Below, piece after piece: positions 18,882-29,338 of a stretch of DNA of 62,566 nt (the first letter of the stretch is position 1; each line of letters starts with the position of its first letter). The notes beneath the pieces were generated by a model. That model searched no databases, was not told the origin of the DNA, and saw nothing but the letters and a program-made list of their open reading frames with translations. The translations under genes and the position numbers were made by a program. The stretch comes from Tranzscheliella williamsii (Eukaryota; Basidiomycota; Ustilaginomycetes; Ustilaginales; Ustilaginaceae). The stretch is from contig JALBYF010000088.1 in NCBI GenBank assembly GCA_023212725.1, positions 1 to 62,566 on the forward strand, given 5' to 3'.

Positions 18882-21565
18882 ATGCTGTCGACTCCGCAGC
18901 CGTATCCGACAGTGGCGAACAATGTCCCGGCCCCTGATGATGCGCAGATCGAATCACGGATGCCGACCGTATGCGTCGATTATCTCAGTCACCAATGGAC
19001 AGATGAGGATGTTTGGAGCAGCTGGAAAGCCATGACCAAACAGAAAAACCAAATTGCCAACGGTGTCCGGCTTGAGAATGCAAGTTGGCGCACTTGGGCA
19101 AAGCAGCGAGGCAATCTCAAAACCATCAGTCCCGAAACGCTCAACTGGTAAGTATAGCTACGGTGGTCACTGCTTTCACGGCCATGAATCTTTTGGGCTT
19201 TACAAAATGCTCAGATTCCGCCTCGAGCGGCTCCAGAAAACGTTCAGCCACTGATTAACCATTCCTCTTTGCCTGTTTCTCACATCTTTCACGATAAAAC
19301 AGGCTGAAGGACAGCGACGTTACATGGTTGTATGGTCCTTTGCATGAACATGTCGAATCCGTGCCTACACCTAAACAAGCTACGACCGCTGATCGACTCG
19401 ATCTTGATGACGGACATAGTATACGTTCGATTCTCAAGCATCGCACAATCTCGGATATGCTGGCTACCAGCGGTGCCGCCACTTCCCCAAGCATTGAGCT
19501 TGACACAAATCCGATTGATGATCACATCAGAGAGCAGGATCGACTGGCAGCGGAAGCACCCAAGCGGCAGCCGCTCTTCTCGGTACAGTCGGACTCGAAC
19601 CTCCTAAACAGGTCACCAAAGCGCATCGGCAGCTCTCCTGGTGGTACTATGCCGCTTGTATCTGCTCAGAAGAAGCATTCGCCGCCTTCCGTCGGGCGAG
19701 CAGACAGTGCGACATCCGAAGAGAAGAGGCACATTTCTTTCAACCACAGGGTCGAGCAGTGCATTGCTCTCGATCATCAGGCGCGCAACTATGTCGAGTA
19801 TGATGACGACGACTTCGAGGAGGAAGACCAAGATGAGCCTAGTAGCGAAGAGGAAGAGGAGGAAGAAGTACTAACAATGAAGTCTAGCCCTGCAACTTCC
19901 CATGCCTCTGCTACCAAGGCTCTATCTGAACACCAGGCGACCATCGCCAAGCTGGCTCCTACCCGCCTGAAAACATCCGAGATGTTTCCGTCGCCCTCTC
20001 CGGCTGTAGTCGATCCAACCGGATTTTTGGCTACACGGGCCAACAACGGCAACACTGTGTCCACTTACCCCGTCAGTTACGGCTATGCCGGTGCTGGCAT
20101 CCCTACCAGTCACGGTGATCCGACCGCCAGAGGAGTCCAGTGGGAGCTCGATGAAGAGTTCAGCAGCGATTTTGATTACTTTAATCGGCCGGACCTCGGC
20201 GATGGCTCGGATGACCATAGCGTGAATAACGGGCCTGTTTTTAACACAGGCGACGCTGCGAGCAGCCCTGATGTTACCCGCCCGTACGGGAGCTATTTTG
20301 ACCACAGCGAGTCAGACAGGACTGATGGATCCTCAACATCCACGTCGCCTCAAGACACGACAACATTGGCAACGCCGGAGCAATCGCAGGCCAGCGTTGC
20401 CCCCCGTGGCATTCTGAAGCATCGTATTGTTCATCAAACCACAGCCGACGAGTACGACGCCAAGAGCCTCGAGGCGGAAGGAGACTACGACGTTCTCGGC
20501 ACCTCACATCAGAACCAGACCTCTTCTTCCCTTTCGGACCACCATGAGAAGGCGAGAAGCAGTGACGATGCTCGCGAAAGAGGGAGGCCTTCGCAGAGAT
20601 TGGGCAGCTCAACAAGCTACGAGCGCATTCAAGAAGCTGCTCGACAGGGACGTGGCAGGACCAACAGCGGTGCATCCCAAGGGCCCTCACCTACCGACTC
20701 TTCGGCCAACGGAAGCTATGATCGGAATTCTGCCTCTGGCACTCCGGCCTCATCTCCCAACACGGCAAAAGGGCCGATGCGAGCCGAAAGCTTTCGAGGC
20801 GGCCAAGGGGCCGCACGAGCTGGTCCAGATGGCAACCAGCTTGGCGATTCGGGAAAGGCACGTTCGTCGACGTCTCGATCGATGAACGACTATGACTCGG
20901 ACGGACAGGGGTCCTACGGCCTAGCCAGTCCGCATTTTCCCGCCAGCCCTTATTTGGACGCTAACCATGACGGCGGCTCCAGTCGATCATCGCAGGACCG
21001 GGACGGTGATGGCTATATGTATGGCGAGGAAAAGAGTTACTGGTCGGACGACAAAGGATCACGGGCAAGCAAAGGTGGCTTTAGGGCGCCTGGTACGCCT
21101 GTTTCCCGCACGAACGCCGCAGGGGCCAAGACGACCGCTGCCCATGCCGAAGGGGCGGATCTGAGCGTGGATGTGGAAAACATCCCTAGCAACGCGCCTA
21201 CCGGGCCTAGGAGCGTTAGCAGCAGCAGCCCAGATGGGCCGGTCGAAGTAGGACCTACGCCGCTCAACACGCCTACTTTCATACTTGCGCGGTCCAGCGG
21301 CAAACGACGGTCTGGCTCTGGCAGTGGACCCGATATCACGGGTGGCGGGCCTTCGAGTCCGACACTGCCGAGACGGACGAGCGCGACGGGTGCCTTGGTG
21401 GCACCGCACAACTCGGAGCCACGCGTCCCATTGGCGCACGACTACGTCGAGGAGGACGAGGGCGGCATCATCGGCCGCGCCGTCGAGATCGTCAATACCG
21501 CCAGGGACCTGATCGGCGCCCTGCTTGGCACCGGCGACCGCGGCCGCTCATGGCGCGAAGGCTGA
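18882..21565 (+). CDS. REG1: Protein phosphatase 1 regulatory subunit, Reg1 type
   Basis: Reg1 directs PP1 (Glc7) to Snf1 kinase and so controls glucose repression. Two exons, 18882-19147 and 19303-21565, with a 155-base intron (GTAAGT donor, AAACAG acceptor), give 842 residues. The splice rebuilds the conserved core of the fungal DUF1752 domain, running from VDYLSHQW through LENASWRTWAKQRGNLKT to LNWLKDSDVTWLYGPL. The PP1 docking motif of RVxF type is RHISF at residues 231-235, in the context KRHISFNHRVEQCIALD that is conserved in Reg1 proteins. ILKHR occurs twice, and an acidic stretch follows the docking site. The rest is Ser/Gly-rich and probably disordered, ending in a conserved-looking helix (AVEIVNTARDLIGALL). 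The only long intron in a mostly intronless neighbourhood. Confidence 0.93.
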
Positions 21566-22005
21566 TACGCCCCGCTTCCCGTTCTCATGGACCCTCCGCT
21601 ACAGCGGATCTACCCAGCCCGCTTCCCTACCCCCGTATTCGTCTCCGCATCCCACCCAGTGCTTGCTTGCACACCGCTTGCCACGGATGCAGTGCCGCAC
21701 CGTGCCGCGCCGCGTCTTGTTTGCCCTGTTTGCCCCTTTGCCCATGTTTGCCCGGCCACTGTCTACTACTTTCAGATGCGTGTATGCACTTCGGCTTGTT
21801 TGTCCCCGTTCCGCCAGGATCTACACCGCGCCTGCTCGTTCCATTCGCACGCTCCGACTCAGAAAGCAACGAACCGGCCTGCATCACCCGGAGCTGTGTC
21901 CGCGAGCGTGGTTGTGCCCGGCGGGGCCAAGTGTTGGTCGGGGATGGAATTAGCAGGTGGGGCTGTATACGATAACGAGTGGTGCAATGCCGCGGGGGTG
22001 TGCTA
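21566..22005. other. Convergent intergenic region, 440 bp
   Basis: 3' flanks of REG1 and the acyltransferase-like gene, read toward each other. Several TTTGCCC/CTTGTTTGCC words occur near 21715-21760. No gene, RNA or terminator structure is recognised. Confidence 0.5.
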
Positions 22006-24078
22006 CTAAGCGGACGGGGCGGGGGTGTCGATGACGGTGTCGACGAGGCGGCGGAGGACCTGTAGCCAGAAGACGAGGATGTTCTGGCGGTCGCGGGGGG
22101 CGGCGGAGTTGGGGGCGTGGGAGAGGCGGCCGTCTGCACCGGGGGGGTCGTAGTACCAGCTGGCGTAGGAGATCTGGAAGACGGACTGGTTGTTGTACGA
22201 GTAGACGTGGAGGATGGGCTGGCGGATGCCTACGCGGCCTACCATGCGGAGGTGGGCGGCGTCGAGGGTGGCGGTGGGGAGTGGGTAGCGGCGCTGTACG
22301 ACGGCCTCGACGCGGCCGAGCGACGAGAGCCACGGCATGGACGGGTAGTGCGCGGCGTCGCGCAGGAAGAGGTACTCGGTCTCCATGGTGCTGAACATGA
22401 GCGCCTTGTCGTACCGGAGCCAGTCCGGATTGTCGCGGCCTGTGCGGTACTGCCCGCCGAGCTCGGCGGTGAGCTGGAGCAGCGTGGCGCGGTCCGCGCC
22501 GGTGGGGATCGGCAGCCGGTCGCGCGCGTCGGTCGGCGAGGCCTCAGCCTCCTCGCCCGCCCACCTCGCCGAACCCGCCGCCACCTTGGTCGGCAAGCCG
22601 CCCATGCAGAGCCCCAAATACCGTTGGTGCTCGGGTCGCAGCGTATCGCGCTTGCTGACCGCGTTGGAAAAGCTGCCCAGGATGCGCAGCGGGTCGTCGT
22701 ATCCACCCCACTTCTTCTTGCCGCGTGCCAGCCCGCGCTCCTTGCGCACCCACATGGTCGCCATGTGCATGCACGCCTCCAGGAACGGCGCCAGCGTCTG
22801 CCCCTCGGCCTTGAGCCGCGCCAGCAGCGCCTTGGTCCGCTCGCCGCTCATCTCCTCCACCAGCGTCGCCGTGTGCCCGTACTCACCGCGGTGCGGCCGC
22901 CCCGTCTGCGGCAGCAGCCCCAGCGGCAGCATCTCCCCCTTCTCCGCCACACTCCGACACAGCGCCACCAGCGGCTTGTTCAACACCTTGGACCGCACCG
23001 GGTTCGAACTGCTGTTGCCGCTAAGCGCCGCCCCGATCACCTTGCCTCCCACCTTGTCCACCAGATTCGGCGCCGACGCTTTGCCGTTCATCCGGTCCTG
23101 GTTCACCTTCTTGACCGCTTTGAGCTCCGCCTTGGAGACGTCCCACGACGCGGGCGGGTTGGCGATCGCATCCTGCAACGCCGGCTCGAGCCGCGGCAGC
23201 TCGCTGCCCCACTCGAGCGACGCAGCGGCGGGGTTGGCCAGGACGTCGGCGATGGAACGCATCAGCTCGTCGATGAGCAGCAGCGAGCCGATGCCTTCCG
23301 AGACCGAGTGGCACTGCTCGAGCAGGACGCGCGCGGGCGCCGTCTGCCCGCTCGTCGTCTGCAGCGGCCAGAAGTGCACCTTGAGCCGGTCCAGACCGGG
23401 CACGCCCTCCTGCGTCGCTGCGGTGACGTGATCCCTAAACTCGGGCTGTTCCAGGCCGTCGTAGCCGCTCGTCGGTCTAGGCTCGGTGTGTACGATGAGC
23501 ATATCGTCCAACCAGGCATCCACATCCGCGTCGGACTGGACCACGTCGTAGACCAGCGCGACCTGCAGATCGACGTTCTTGGCGATGAAAGGCGGTATGG
23601 ACAGCTCGGCAATACCCAGTTCCTTCCGTTTCGCCAGACGCAGCGCCATGGAGGGGTGAGCGAAGCGCAGCCGGCGCAGCGCCTCGCGGAGCTGCGCTAC
23701 GGACACATCGATCGGCGCAGGCGTAGCGCCAGGCTCATTTGCAGTGTGATGCAGAAGGAAGGAGAAAAACATATCGCCGTGCTGGTGGAAGCGATTCTGC
23801 CAGTGGAGGATAAAGTTGGCCATCGAGTCCACATTGCGCCACCAGTATTGCTTGGCGTGACCGCTGGCGCCGGCCCCCGGCTGCTCGAGATACTGCCATC
23901 GGTACTCGGAGGTGGAAGGCGGCGGCGTGAACGCAGCGGGCTTCGAGGCAGCAGGCGGCGTGTCGTGAGCAGGCTGGACCGAGGTGGCGGGGGTCGAGGA
24001 CCGGGACGCGGCTGCACTTGCCGGCGTGGGTGCGTTCGCCACGGCGAGGCTATCGCTAGCCTGCAACGTGTCTGTCAT
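22006..24078 (-). CDS. Condensation/BAHD-like acyltransferase superfamily protein, function unknown
   Basis: A 690-residue intronless protein, ATG at 24078. The fold-level hints are of the chloramphenicol acetyltransferase/condensation superfamily: a variant active-site motif HSVSEG at 257-262 (family consensus HxxxDG) in LLEQCHSVSEGIGSLLLIDEL, an N-terminal WQYLEQPG...YWWRNVDSM segment, and near the C-terminus a strand rich in YNNQSVFQISYASWYYD that resembles the DFGWG-side region of such enzymes. Glu replaces the usual Asp. Residues 1-55 are low complexity. No membrane segment or signal peptide is evident. The acyl donor and acceptor are unknown. No other biosynthetic enzyme sits beside it, so a cluster role is unsupported. 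A TATAAG word lies about 118 bases upstream. Confidence 0.6.
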   Translation of the reverse strand: MTDTLQASDSLAVANAPTPASAAASRSSTPATSVQPAHDTPPAASKPAAFTPPPSTSEYRWQYLEQPGAGASGHAKQYWWRNVDSMANFILHWQNRFHQHGDMFFSFLLHHTANEPGATPAPIDVSVAQLREALRRLRFAHPSMALRLAKRKELGIAELSIPPFIAKNVDLQVALVYDVVQSDADVDAWLDDMLIVHTEPRPTSGYDGLEQPEFRDHVTAATQEGVPGLDRLKVHFWPLQTTSGQTAPARVLLEQCHSVSEGIGSLLLIDELMRSIADVLANPAAASLEWGSELPRLEPALQDAIANPPASWDVSKAELKAVKKVNQDRMNGKASAPNLVDKVGGKVIGAALSGNSSSNPVRSKVLNKPLVALCRSVAEKGEMLPLGLLPQTGRPHRGEYGHTATLVEEMSGERTKALLARLKAEGQTLAPFLEACMHMATMWVRKERGLARGKKKWGGYDDPLRILGSFSNAVSKRDTLRPEHQRYLGLCMGGLPTKVAAGSARWAGEEAEASPTDARDRLPIPTGADRATLLQLTAELGGQYRTGRDNPDWLRYDKALMFSTMETEYLFLRDAAHYPSMPWLSSLGRVEAVVQRRYPLPTATLDAAHLRMVGRVGIRQPILHVYSYNNQSVFQISYASWYYDPPGADGRLSHAPNSAAPRDRQNILVFWLQVLRRLVDTVIDTPAPSA

Positions 24079-25003
24079 GCTCAGCGTCCTCCTTTACTGG
24101 CAGTGCGTCTAAGCCGGAAAGGATATGCGCCTTCGAGGCGACAGATTCGAACGAAGACGGAGAAGATTCGTTTGTGCAGACAGACGGGACCGGCTTATAT
24201 GGGACAAGAAGAAGGCGAACGGCGCTCTCAGCGAAGAACGGAGGATCGACCCGGCCCTGGTTGCAAGACGGTGACAGTTCGGCGGTGATTGCACTGGGCG
24301 CGTGCGAACAGCTAGCAGCCTAGCCGAAGCAGGATTCAAACGCACGAATGTGGTCTGGCATGGGCGAACAGTATGAGACTGAGCGAGCCGACCATCTGCA
24401 CGTTGATGAGTCTACTGTGGGTTGAGAAGCTGGTTCGCCGTCACACCCGTCAAGCGCCCACAGGCAGCCCCACGCTAGCAAATCCCACCTCGACTAGCTA
24501 CAGTACTCCGCCCGGCCGGTTCCCTCTGCGAGTCGGCTGCATTTCGAACTGCCTCGCCGGTTGAACTAGTAGCGCACCGTGACAGCTAGTTTGCATCTCA
24601 TACCAGTACTGTCTCCAGGCGGTAGTATTCGGTCTGCATGTGATTCCTCTGTCTGCGGTGACAGTTGGCTGGAACGTTGCCGTTTCAGCGCAAAGGGCGC
24701 TAAACGCTTAGCGCGGTTTCGCCAGCAGCGTAGTCTCAAAGCGGCAGCGCCTCTGCTGCGCAAAAAAAACCACCTAACAAAGACGGCCTAACAGAGATCG
24801 CCACCACGTTGGCCGTTTCCAAATTCACAAGGAATCACAATCACCATGGCACGCTGTAAGATGTACAGATCGGGTCGATTGGCTTTCCCGATTCTCCACG
24901 GCGCCCTTCATTTGAAAGACCAAAGAGTAGAAATACAGTTATGCACTGGCAGTGCGTAGGAAAAAGGAGAGCGGAAGGAATGTCCATGCATTCGAGTGTG
25001 TGT
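24079..25003. other. Intergenic, 925 bp
   Basis: Promoter side of the acyltransferase-like gene and 3' flank of the glucanase gene. No coding frame with family signs; a short A-run lies near 24760. An incomplete tRNA-like T-arm near 24330 was considered and rejected. Confidence 0.5.
24194..24199 (-). promoter_or_regulatory. TATA-like box of the acyltransferase-like gene
   Basis: TATAAG read on the minus strand, about 118 bases before the ATG at 24078. Spacing is compatible with a core promoter; inferred only. Confidence 0.35.
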
Positions 25004-27676
25004 CTACGGCATGTGCGTAGGCGTAGGCAGCGAGACAGTGCGGTCGGCTGCGCGCCGCTGCTGGCCGTGGCAGGGCCAGCCGGAGGGGCTCCAGCCGGTG
25101 AGGTTGTACTGGTCGGGGGGATAGTCGCAGCCGGCGATGGGTGTGTAGAAGAGGGCCGTGTCGGCGGTGTTGTACCACGCGCCGATGGTGGGGGACGGCT
25201 GCGGGTCTCCAGACACTGTGGCCGTGATGGTCAAGGTGGGCGCCGGCGCTTGCATAACTGGCTTGGTCTGCGTGTAGCGCGGAAGCTGGCTGATTGGCGC
25301 GCTGGCCGACACCAGCGATGCGGGTGGAAAGTGGAGCGAGGCCGTGCTCGGGCTGTACGACGCAGCGGCGCCCGTCATCCAGTCCTGGTAGAAGCCGCCG
25401 AACGAAGTACTGTAGACCGGAGTCGAGAGCCGCGACGCCTGCGCAGCACACGCACCAGCCGACTCGCCACGTGGATCGGTCGGCATCCACCCCTGCTCGA
25501 GCCCTAGCGAGTAGGACCACCGCGGGCTCGTCGGCTTGCCTGTTCGAAGGCTGTTTCCAATCTTCCACGTCCAAAAGAAGAAGTTCTGCAGCGAATCCAT
25601 CGACGTCAGCGCAAACCGGCGCAGCGACTGCTTCGTCTCGGCAGAGTAGTTCTCCCAGTCGTCGTCGGCCTCGCATGACCCTATGCGCGGATAATTGCCG
25701 CTGCTGGGGCCTTGGTAAGTCCCGTCATAGCGGTGCCCATCGGTAACACCGTTAAGGAAGAGACCACAGTCGTTGATCGCCAGCGACATCTCGCCACCCA
25801 TCGCCACACCCATGTTGGACCGCGTCGAATCAATAAGCGGTGCAAATTGTTGACAAGGCTTGAGAATCTGCTGATCCCAAGGATCGTTGTTTTGAGCGTT
25901 GAAGCAAAGGTACGGGTGGGTATCCCAGGCCACTCGATCCGCACCGCTCAGGAAGCCGGTCCATTGATTCAACTGCAGGAAACCGTCGTGTATGGTGATG
26001 TACGGTCCGTTTCCGGCGCCGGTGCCCGAAATGTTGCGCATCATGGTGTACACGTCCGCATACCAGTCTTCCAGTACCTCCTGCCCGATAGTGATCGCCC
26101 ATGGCTCGTTGATGATGCTGAACATCGGCACCACGCTACGGATTTCGGGTTGGCTGATAAACTCGGCCACTTGACGAACATAATCCAGCGTTCGCTGAGC
26201 GTTTGCTACGCCCATGGGGCCCTGTAAGAAGTTGATGGCAAGTTTTCGACCCGAGTGGTTGTAGCCATTCTGTGAGCCCGGGACTGCGTGCAGGTCGAGG
26301 TTGATGCGCAATCCATACTTTCGCGCCCACTGGATCGCTTTGAGAATGTAGTTCCACGAGACGCCTTCCAGGTAAGGTTCGTTCGAGTAGGTCTCCAAGG
26401 CCCAGAATCCGAAAGGGATCCGTACCCAATTGAGACCGGCAGCAGCGATGTCGGCGAAATCCTTTTCAGTAATAAAGGTGTCGTAGTGCTCCGTCATCCG
26501 GGCTCGAACATTGTCCGCCCCACCTTGGGCAAGGTACTTTTGCGAGAGTGTGAACTCGTCGACCGCCGGTTCCGTATTGTTTTCGTATTCTTCGTACAGA
26601 GCGGGTACGATAAACGGTTCAGTGACAAGCCAGCCGCCCAGGTTCACTCCGAGCATCCTGTTCCGCGAGAAATCAAACTCTTCGTTCAATGGCGGAGTGT
26701 AATTCTGCGCCTGTGCCGTATCGTTGAGTGGCTGGGAAACCCATCGTCCGCCAAAGTTGTTGATGTACGTGAACTTGGTTCCATTGCCAAGGTCGACCGT
26801 GGAACCGTTGGTACCCCACAGCTGTAACTGGGATCCCTTGTCACTTTCGCCGCCTCCCTTGCCATTATTCGGGGTGGTGTTGTGTTCAGGATCGTCTGAC
26901 TTAAGCAACGTCTGCGAGATAGGAACAACGATAGCGATGACAAGGACGCCCACAACAGCTGCCACCGCCAAAACAAGGAGCCACTTCTTCTTGGTGGACA
27001 TCTGCTTATCTTTTCCAGGTCCATATTTAGACAGACCAACGGCTCTATAGTCCTTAGGGCCCTTCTCCCCGCCCTCGCCGCGACTCAGGTCCTGTAAACC
27101 GTAACTGGTGGCCGCAATCTCGGGTTCAGGGACTCCAGACCGGTACTGCTCGATCTTGGCCAAGTCCATGGCGGAGCCCGTCCTCAAGGTGTCATGATGA
27201 AAGCCGGAAGCGTCGTCGGCGAACTCCTGAAAGGTAGCGGCGGTCCCACTCTGTCTCCAGAGCTGGTAAACCGAGTCGTAGTCGTTTTGCGAACCGGTGG
27301 TCGACATCATGTGCGAGCTTGCCATGGAGCCGGGCCGGTTACGACTACTTAAGAAGGGCGGAGAGTAGGGTCGCTCGAGGATGGATGGCAGAGACTCTGC
27401 ATCTGCCTCGCGCGAAGAACCCATCGCAGCGGTGTACATTGCACCGGCTGAGTACGGTTCTGCAGCACTCGGTGTAGAGACACTGGATTGGACGGAATGA
27501 CGCGAGGTCGACCTCACCCACGGGGGAGGGGTCAATATCGGATTGCTTGCGCCACCCGAGAAAGGAAGGGATAGAGGGAGCAGCGGCTCGTCCACCGCCG
27601 CTATGGAGGTACGGTGACCGCGCTGGCTGCTTGGAGGGCTGCGGCTGGGTCCCGAACCGTTGGCCTGGTCTGACAT
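25004..27676 (-). CDS. Membrane-anchored exo-beta-1,3-glucanase, glycoside hydrolase family 5
   Basis: An 890-residue type II membrane protein that should trim beta-1,3-glucan in the cell wall. Residues 1-229 are a Ser/Pro-rich cytosolic tail; 232-253 form the single transmembrane helix after a KKK stop; a Gly/Ser/Asp-rich stalk follows. The GH5 barrel begins at MLGVNLGGWLVTEPF (341-355). The acid/base is Glu524 in SIINEPW; the nucleophile is probably Glu629 in GGEMSLAINDC, where many relatives have GEWS. Conserved WVRIPFGFWA and LRINLDLHAVPGSQNG segments are present. The extracellular C-terminus after the barrel is long (about 130 residues) and Pro/Ser/Thr-rich. Many N-glycosylation sequons are present. 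Close to the fungal glucan 1,3-beta-glucosidase D group. Intronless, ATG at 27676. Confidence 0.92.
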   Translation of the reverse strand: MSDQANGSGPSRSPPSSQRGHRTSIAAVDEPLLPLSLPFSGGASNPILTPPPWVRSTSRHSVQSSVSTPSAAEPYSAGAMYTAAMGSSREADAESLPSILERPYSPPFLSSRNRPGSMASSHMMSTTGSQNDYDSVYQLWRQSGTAATFQEFADDASGFHHDTLRTGSAMDLAKIEQYRSGVPEPEIAATSYGLQDLSRGEGGEKGPKDYRAVGLSKYGPGKDKQMSTKKKWLLVLAVAAVVGVLVIAIVVPISQTLLKSDDPEHNTTPNNGKGGGESDKGSQLQLWGTNGSTVDLGNGTKFTYINNFGGRWVSQPLNDTAQAQNYTPPLNEEFDFSRNRMLGVNLGGWLVTEPFIVPALYEEYENNTEPAVDEFTLSQKYLAQGGADNVRARMTEHYDTFITEKDFADIAAAGLNWVRIPFGFWALETYSNEPYLEGVSWNYILKAIQWARKYGLRINLDLHAVPGSQNGYNHSGRKLAINFLQGPMGVANAQRTLDYVRQVAEFISQPEIRSVVPMFSIINEPWAITIGQEVLEDWYADVYTMMRNISGTGAGNGPYITIHDGFLQLNQWTGFLSGADRVAWDTHPYLCFNAQNNDPWDQQILKPCQQFAPLIDSTRSNMGVAMGGEMSLAINDCGLFLNGVTDGHRYDGTYQGPSSGNYPRIGSCEADDDWENYSAETKQSLRRFALTSMDSLQNFFFWTWKIGNSLRTGKPTSPRWSYSLGLEQGWMPTDPRGESAGACAAQASRLSTPVYSTSFGGFYQDWMTGAAASYSPSTASLHFPPASLVSASAPISQLPRYTQTKPVMQAPAPTLTITATVSGDPQPSPTIGAWYNTADTALFYTPIAGCDYPPDQYNLTGWSPSGWPCHGQQRRAADRTVSLPTPTHMP

Positions 27677-29338
27677 GGTGGATGCTCAGCCTTCAACCGC
27701 CGACCGTAAACGTCGACAGTGCACAGGCAGCTACGAGCAAGCTGATTGACACCACGTCCTAGACAGCTCGGTCGTAGCGAGCAGCGAAAGCACCAGACAG
27801 CTTGCCGCCTTATGAAGATAATAGCGGCTGGGAAAACTACTGTGCGGAAGGTGGCACCAGTGGGAAGCAACGAGGAGAAGGGAAAATGAGAAACCGCTGG
27901 GTGACGAGGGCATCCGGTCCACATAAAGAGTAATAATGAGACGATATGTAGCGCAGCCGATAAGGGGTTGGCTTGCAGCTGGACCGGGACGGACAAAACA
28001 GAAGGCAGGGCATACAGTGTCCCGGAGTTGGCGGAAGCGATTGTGCCGCCTCTTGGCCGTCGTCGGAAAGCCAAAGGATAGTTAGTGGCTAGGCGAGGCC
28101 AAATTCATGGCAGGAAATTGTACGAGACAATCGACAAAATCGTACCAGGGCAGCTTCGGTGCAGCTTCTTCACAACTGAGGCGCTGAAGACAAGATTTTC
28201 GCAGACGAGCCTATCTGTTGTCTATCACTGCCACCCGACTCGAACAAGACACGGTCCGAAGCATGCAGATAAAGGCAGCTTTCCCAGGCACGAACGGCGA
28301 GGCGGGAGGAGGCGAATGAAGGGTCGCTGAGCGGCGAATTGAAAATGGCATGTCGTGCCACGATGACGAGCGACTGCGTTGGCTATGCAGCGCAAATGTT
28401 GCGCCTAGGCTGTGGTCGGGTCGGGATGGTATTCTGAATGCCGGAGACTTACAGCTGTGCTACTCCGCTTTCGTTTCGTCCGCGCAAAGAAACGGGTCCA
28501 ACATCGTAAGCCGGCTTTGCTGCTTTTACAGTTTCGGATGCGGGGTACGGTTGCCTTTTCTCACGCATTGAAGACGGCAACCATACCAGTACCCGGAGAC
28601 GCCTGGGCGAGAACCTGGCCATGGGTTGGCGCAGGCAACATACGATGGCATGTTTGAAGCTTGGCAGGGCAGATCCGGGGTCTGCTGACCCTGAGGGCTC
28701 GACTTGGCAATGCGGTTGTGAGTGGACGGGCAAATCTGAATGTGCATATTGATTGCATCGTGCGGATGCCGACCCCTGATGGAGAGACCTGGTGCCAAGC
28801 CTCAGCACAAACAGAGGCACACTGCTGGCCTCCTCAAGCCTGCGCTCGGTCTGCGTTTGCATGATGAGCTGATTAGGCGCTCAGGCGATGGATGCGCCAT
28901 AGCTTCTACTACTAGGTGAAACAGCAGTAAAACCCTTGCTGATCATGCCAGAACTCATCGCGGCCTTCGCAGCTGCCCCCGCTCGCAAAAGCAACGCCTG
29001 ACAAGCAGACACCAATCCCGCTGTTCGTGAAAGCTGCCGTCCTACCCTTACCATAGGCAACCACCAAGTTGCATCCAGCGTCGCTTCGTCTCCTGTACCA
29101 GTAATCAGTCCGACGTGTACTGCGGTGGAGCTGCACGAGAAGCTAGTGCAAACGTTGTTAAATTCCTGCGTCTGCCTCAGTAGGCCATGCCAAAAGACCA
29201 AACCAAAGTGGTTCTACGTCTGTTGATGAACCTCAACGGAGCAGCTGGGTGGATATGCAGTCGTCCGCGTTTAAGCGCTGTACATCTAGAGTCAGGATAA
29301 GAAATAGGTACAGATGGCGTTACCGATCGTGACAGGGA
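27677..29338. other. Intergenic, 1.66 kb
   Basis: Upstream region of the glucanase gene and 3' flank of the Dsl1-like gene, both on the minus strand. The only coding-like content is the possible Cys-rich remnant at 28912-29165. Several other frames of 60-140 codons look like random GC-rich translation. Confidence 0.45.
28912..29136 (-). pseudogene. Possible decayed or frameshifted small Cys-rich protein gene
   Basis: On the minus strand a frame ending at 28912 reads as convincing protein: GCNLVVAYGKGRTAAFTNSG, then GVCLSGVAFASGGSCEGRDE, then WHDQQGFYCCF and a stop. It has five cysteines in about 55 residues. Upstream the reading shifts: another frame at about 29100-29165 gives FNNVCTSFSCSSTAVHVGL. 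Neither frame has a nearby ATG with a signal peptide. The pattern suggests a small secreted protein gene broken by a frameshift, or a spliced gene whose first exon I could not place. The family is not recognised. It could also be chance. Confidence 0.25.

Noticed and set aside
22995..23015. tRNA-like ggttcgaac
   Set aside because: It is within the acyltransferase-like coding frame, with no cloverleaf on either strand.
22117..24288. Long plus-strand frame of over 700 codons opposite the acyltransferase-like gene
   Set aside because: It is Arg-rich antisense translation of a GC-rich gene with no domain signs, while the minus strand frame has an ATG, sensible composition and motif.
24300..24400. 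Reverse tRNA-like word near aggattcaaac
   Set aside because: Flanking bases do not pair into acceptor or anticodon stems.
28449..28862. Minus-strand frame of about 137 codons upstream of the glucanase
   Set aside because: Composition resembles random translation; no motif, signal peptide or splice support.
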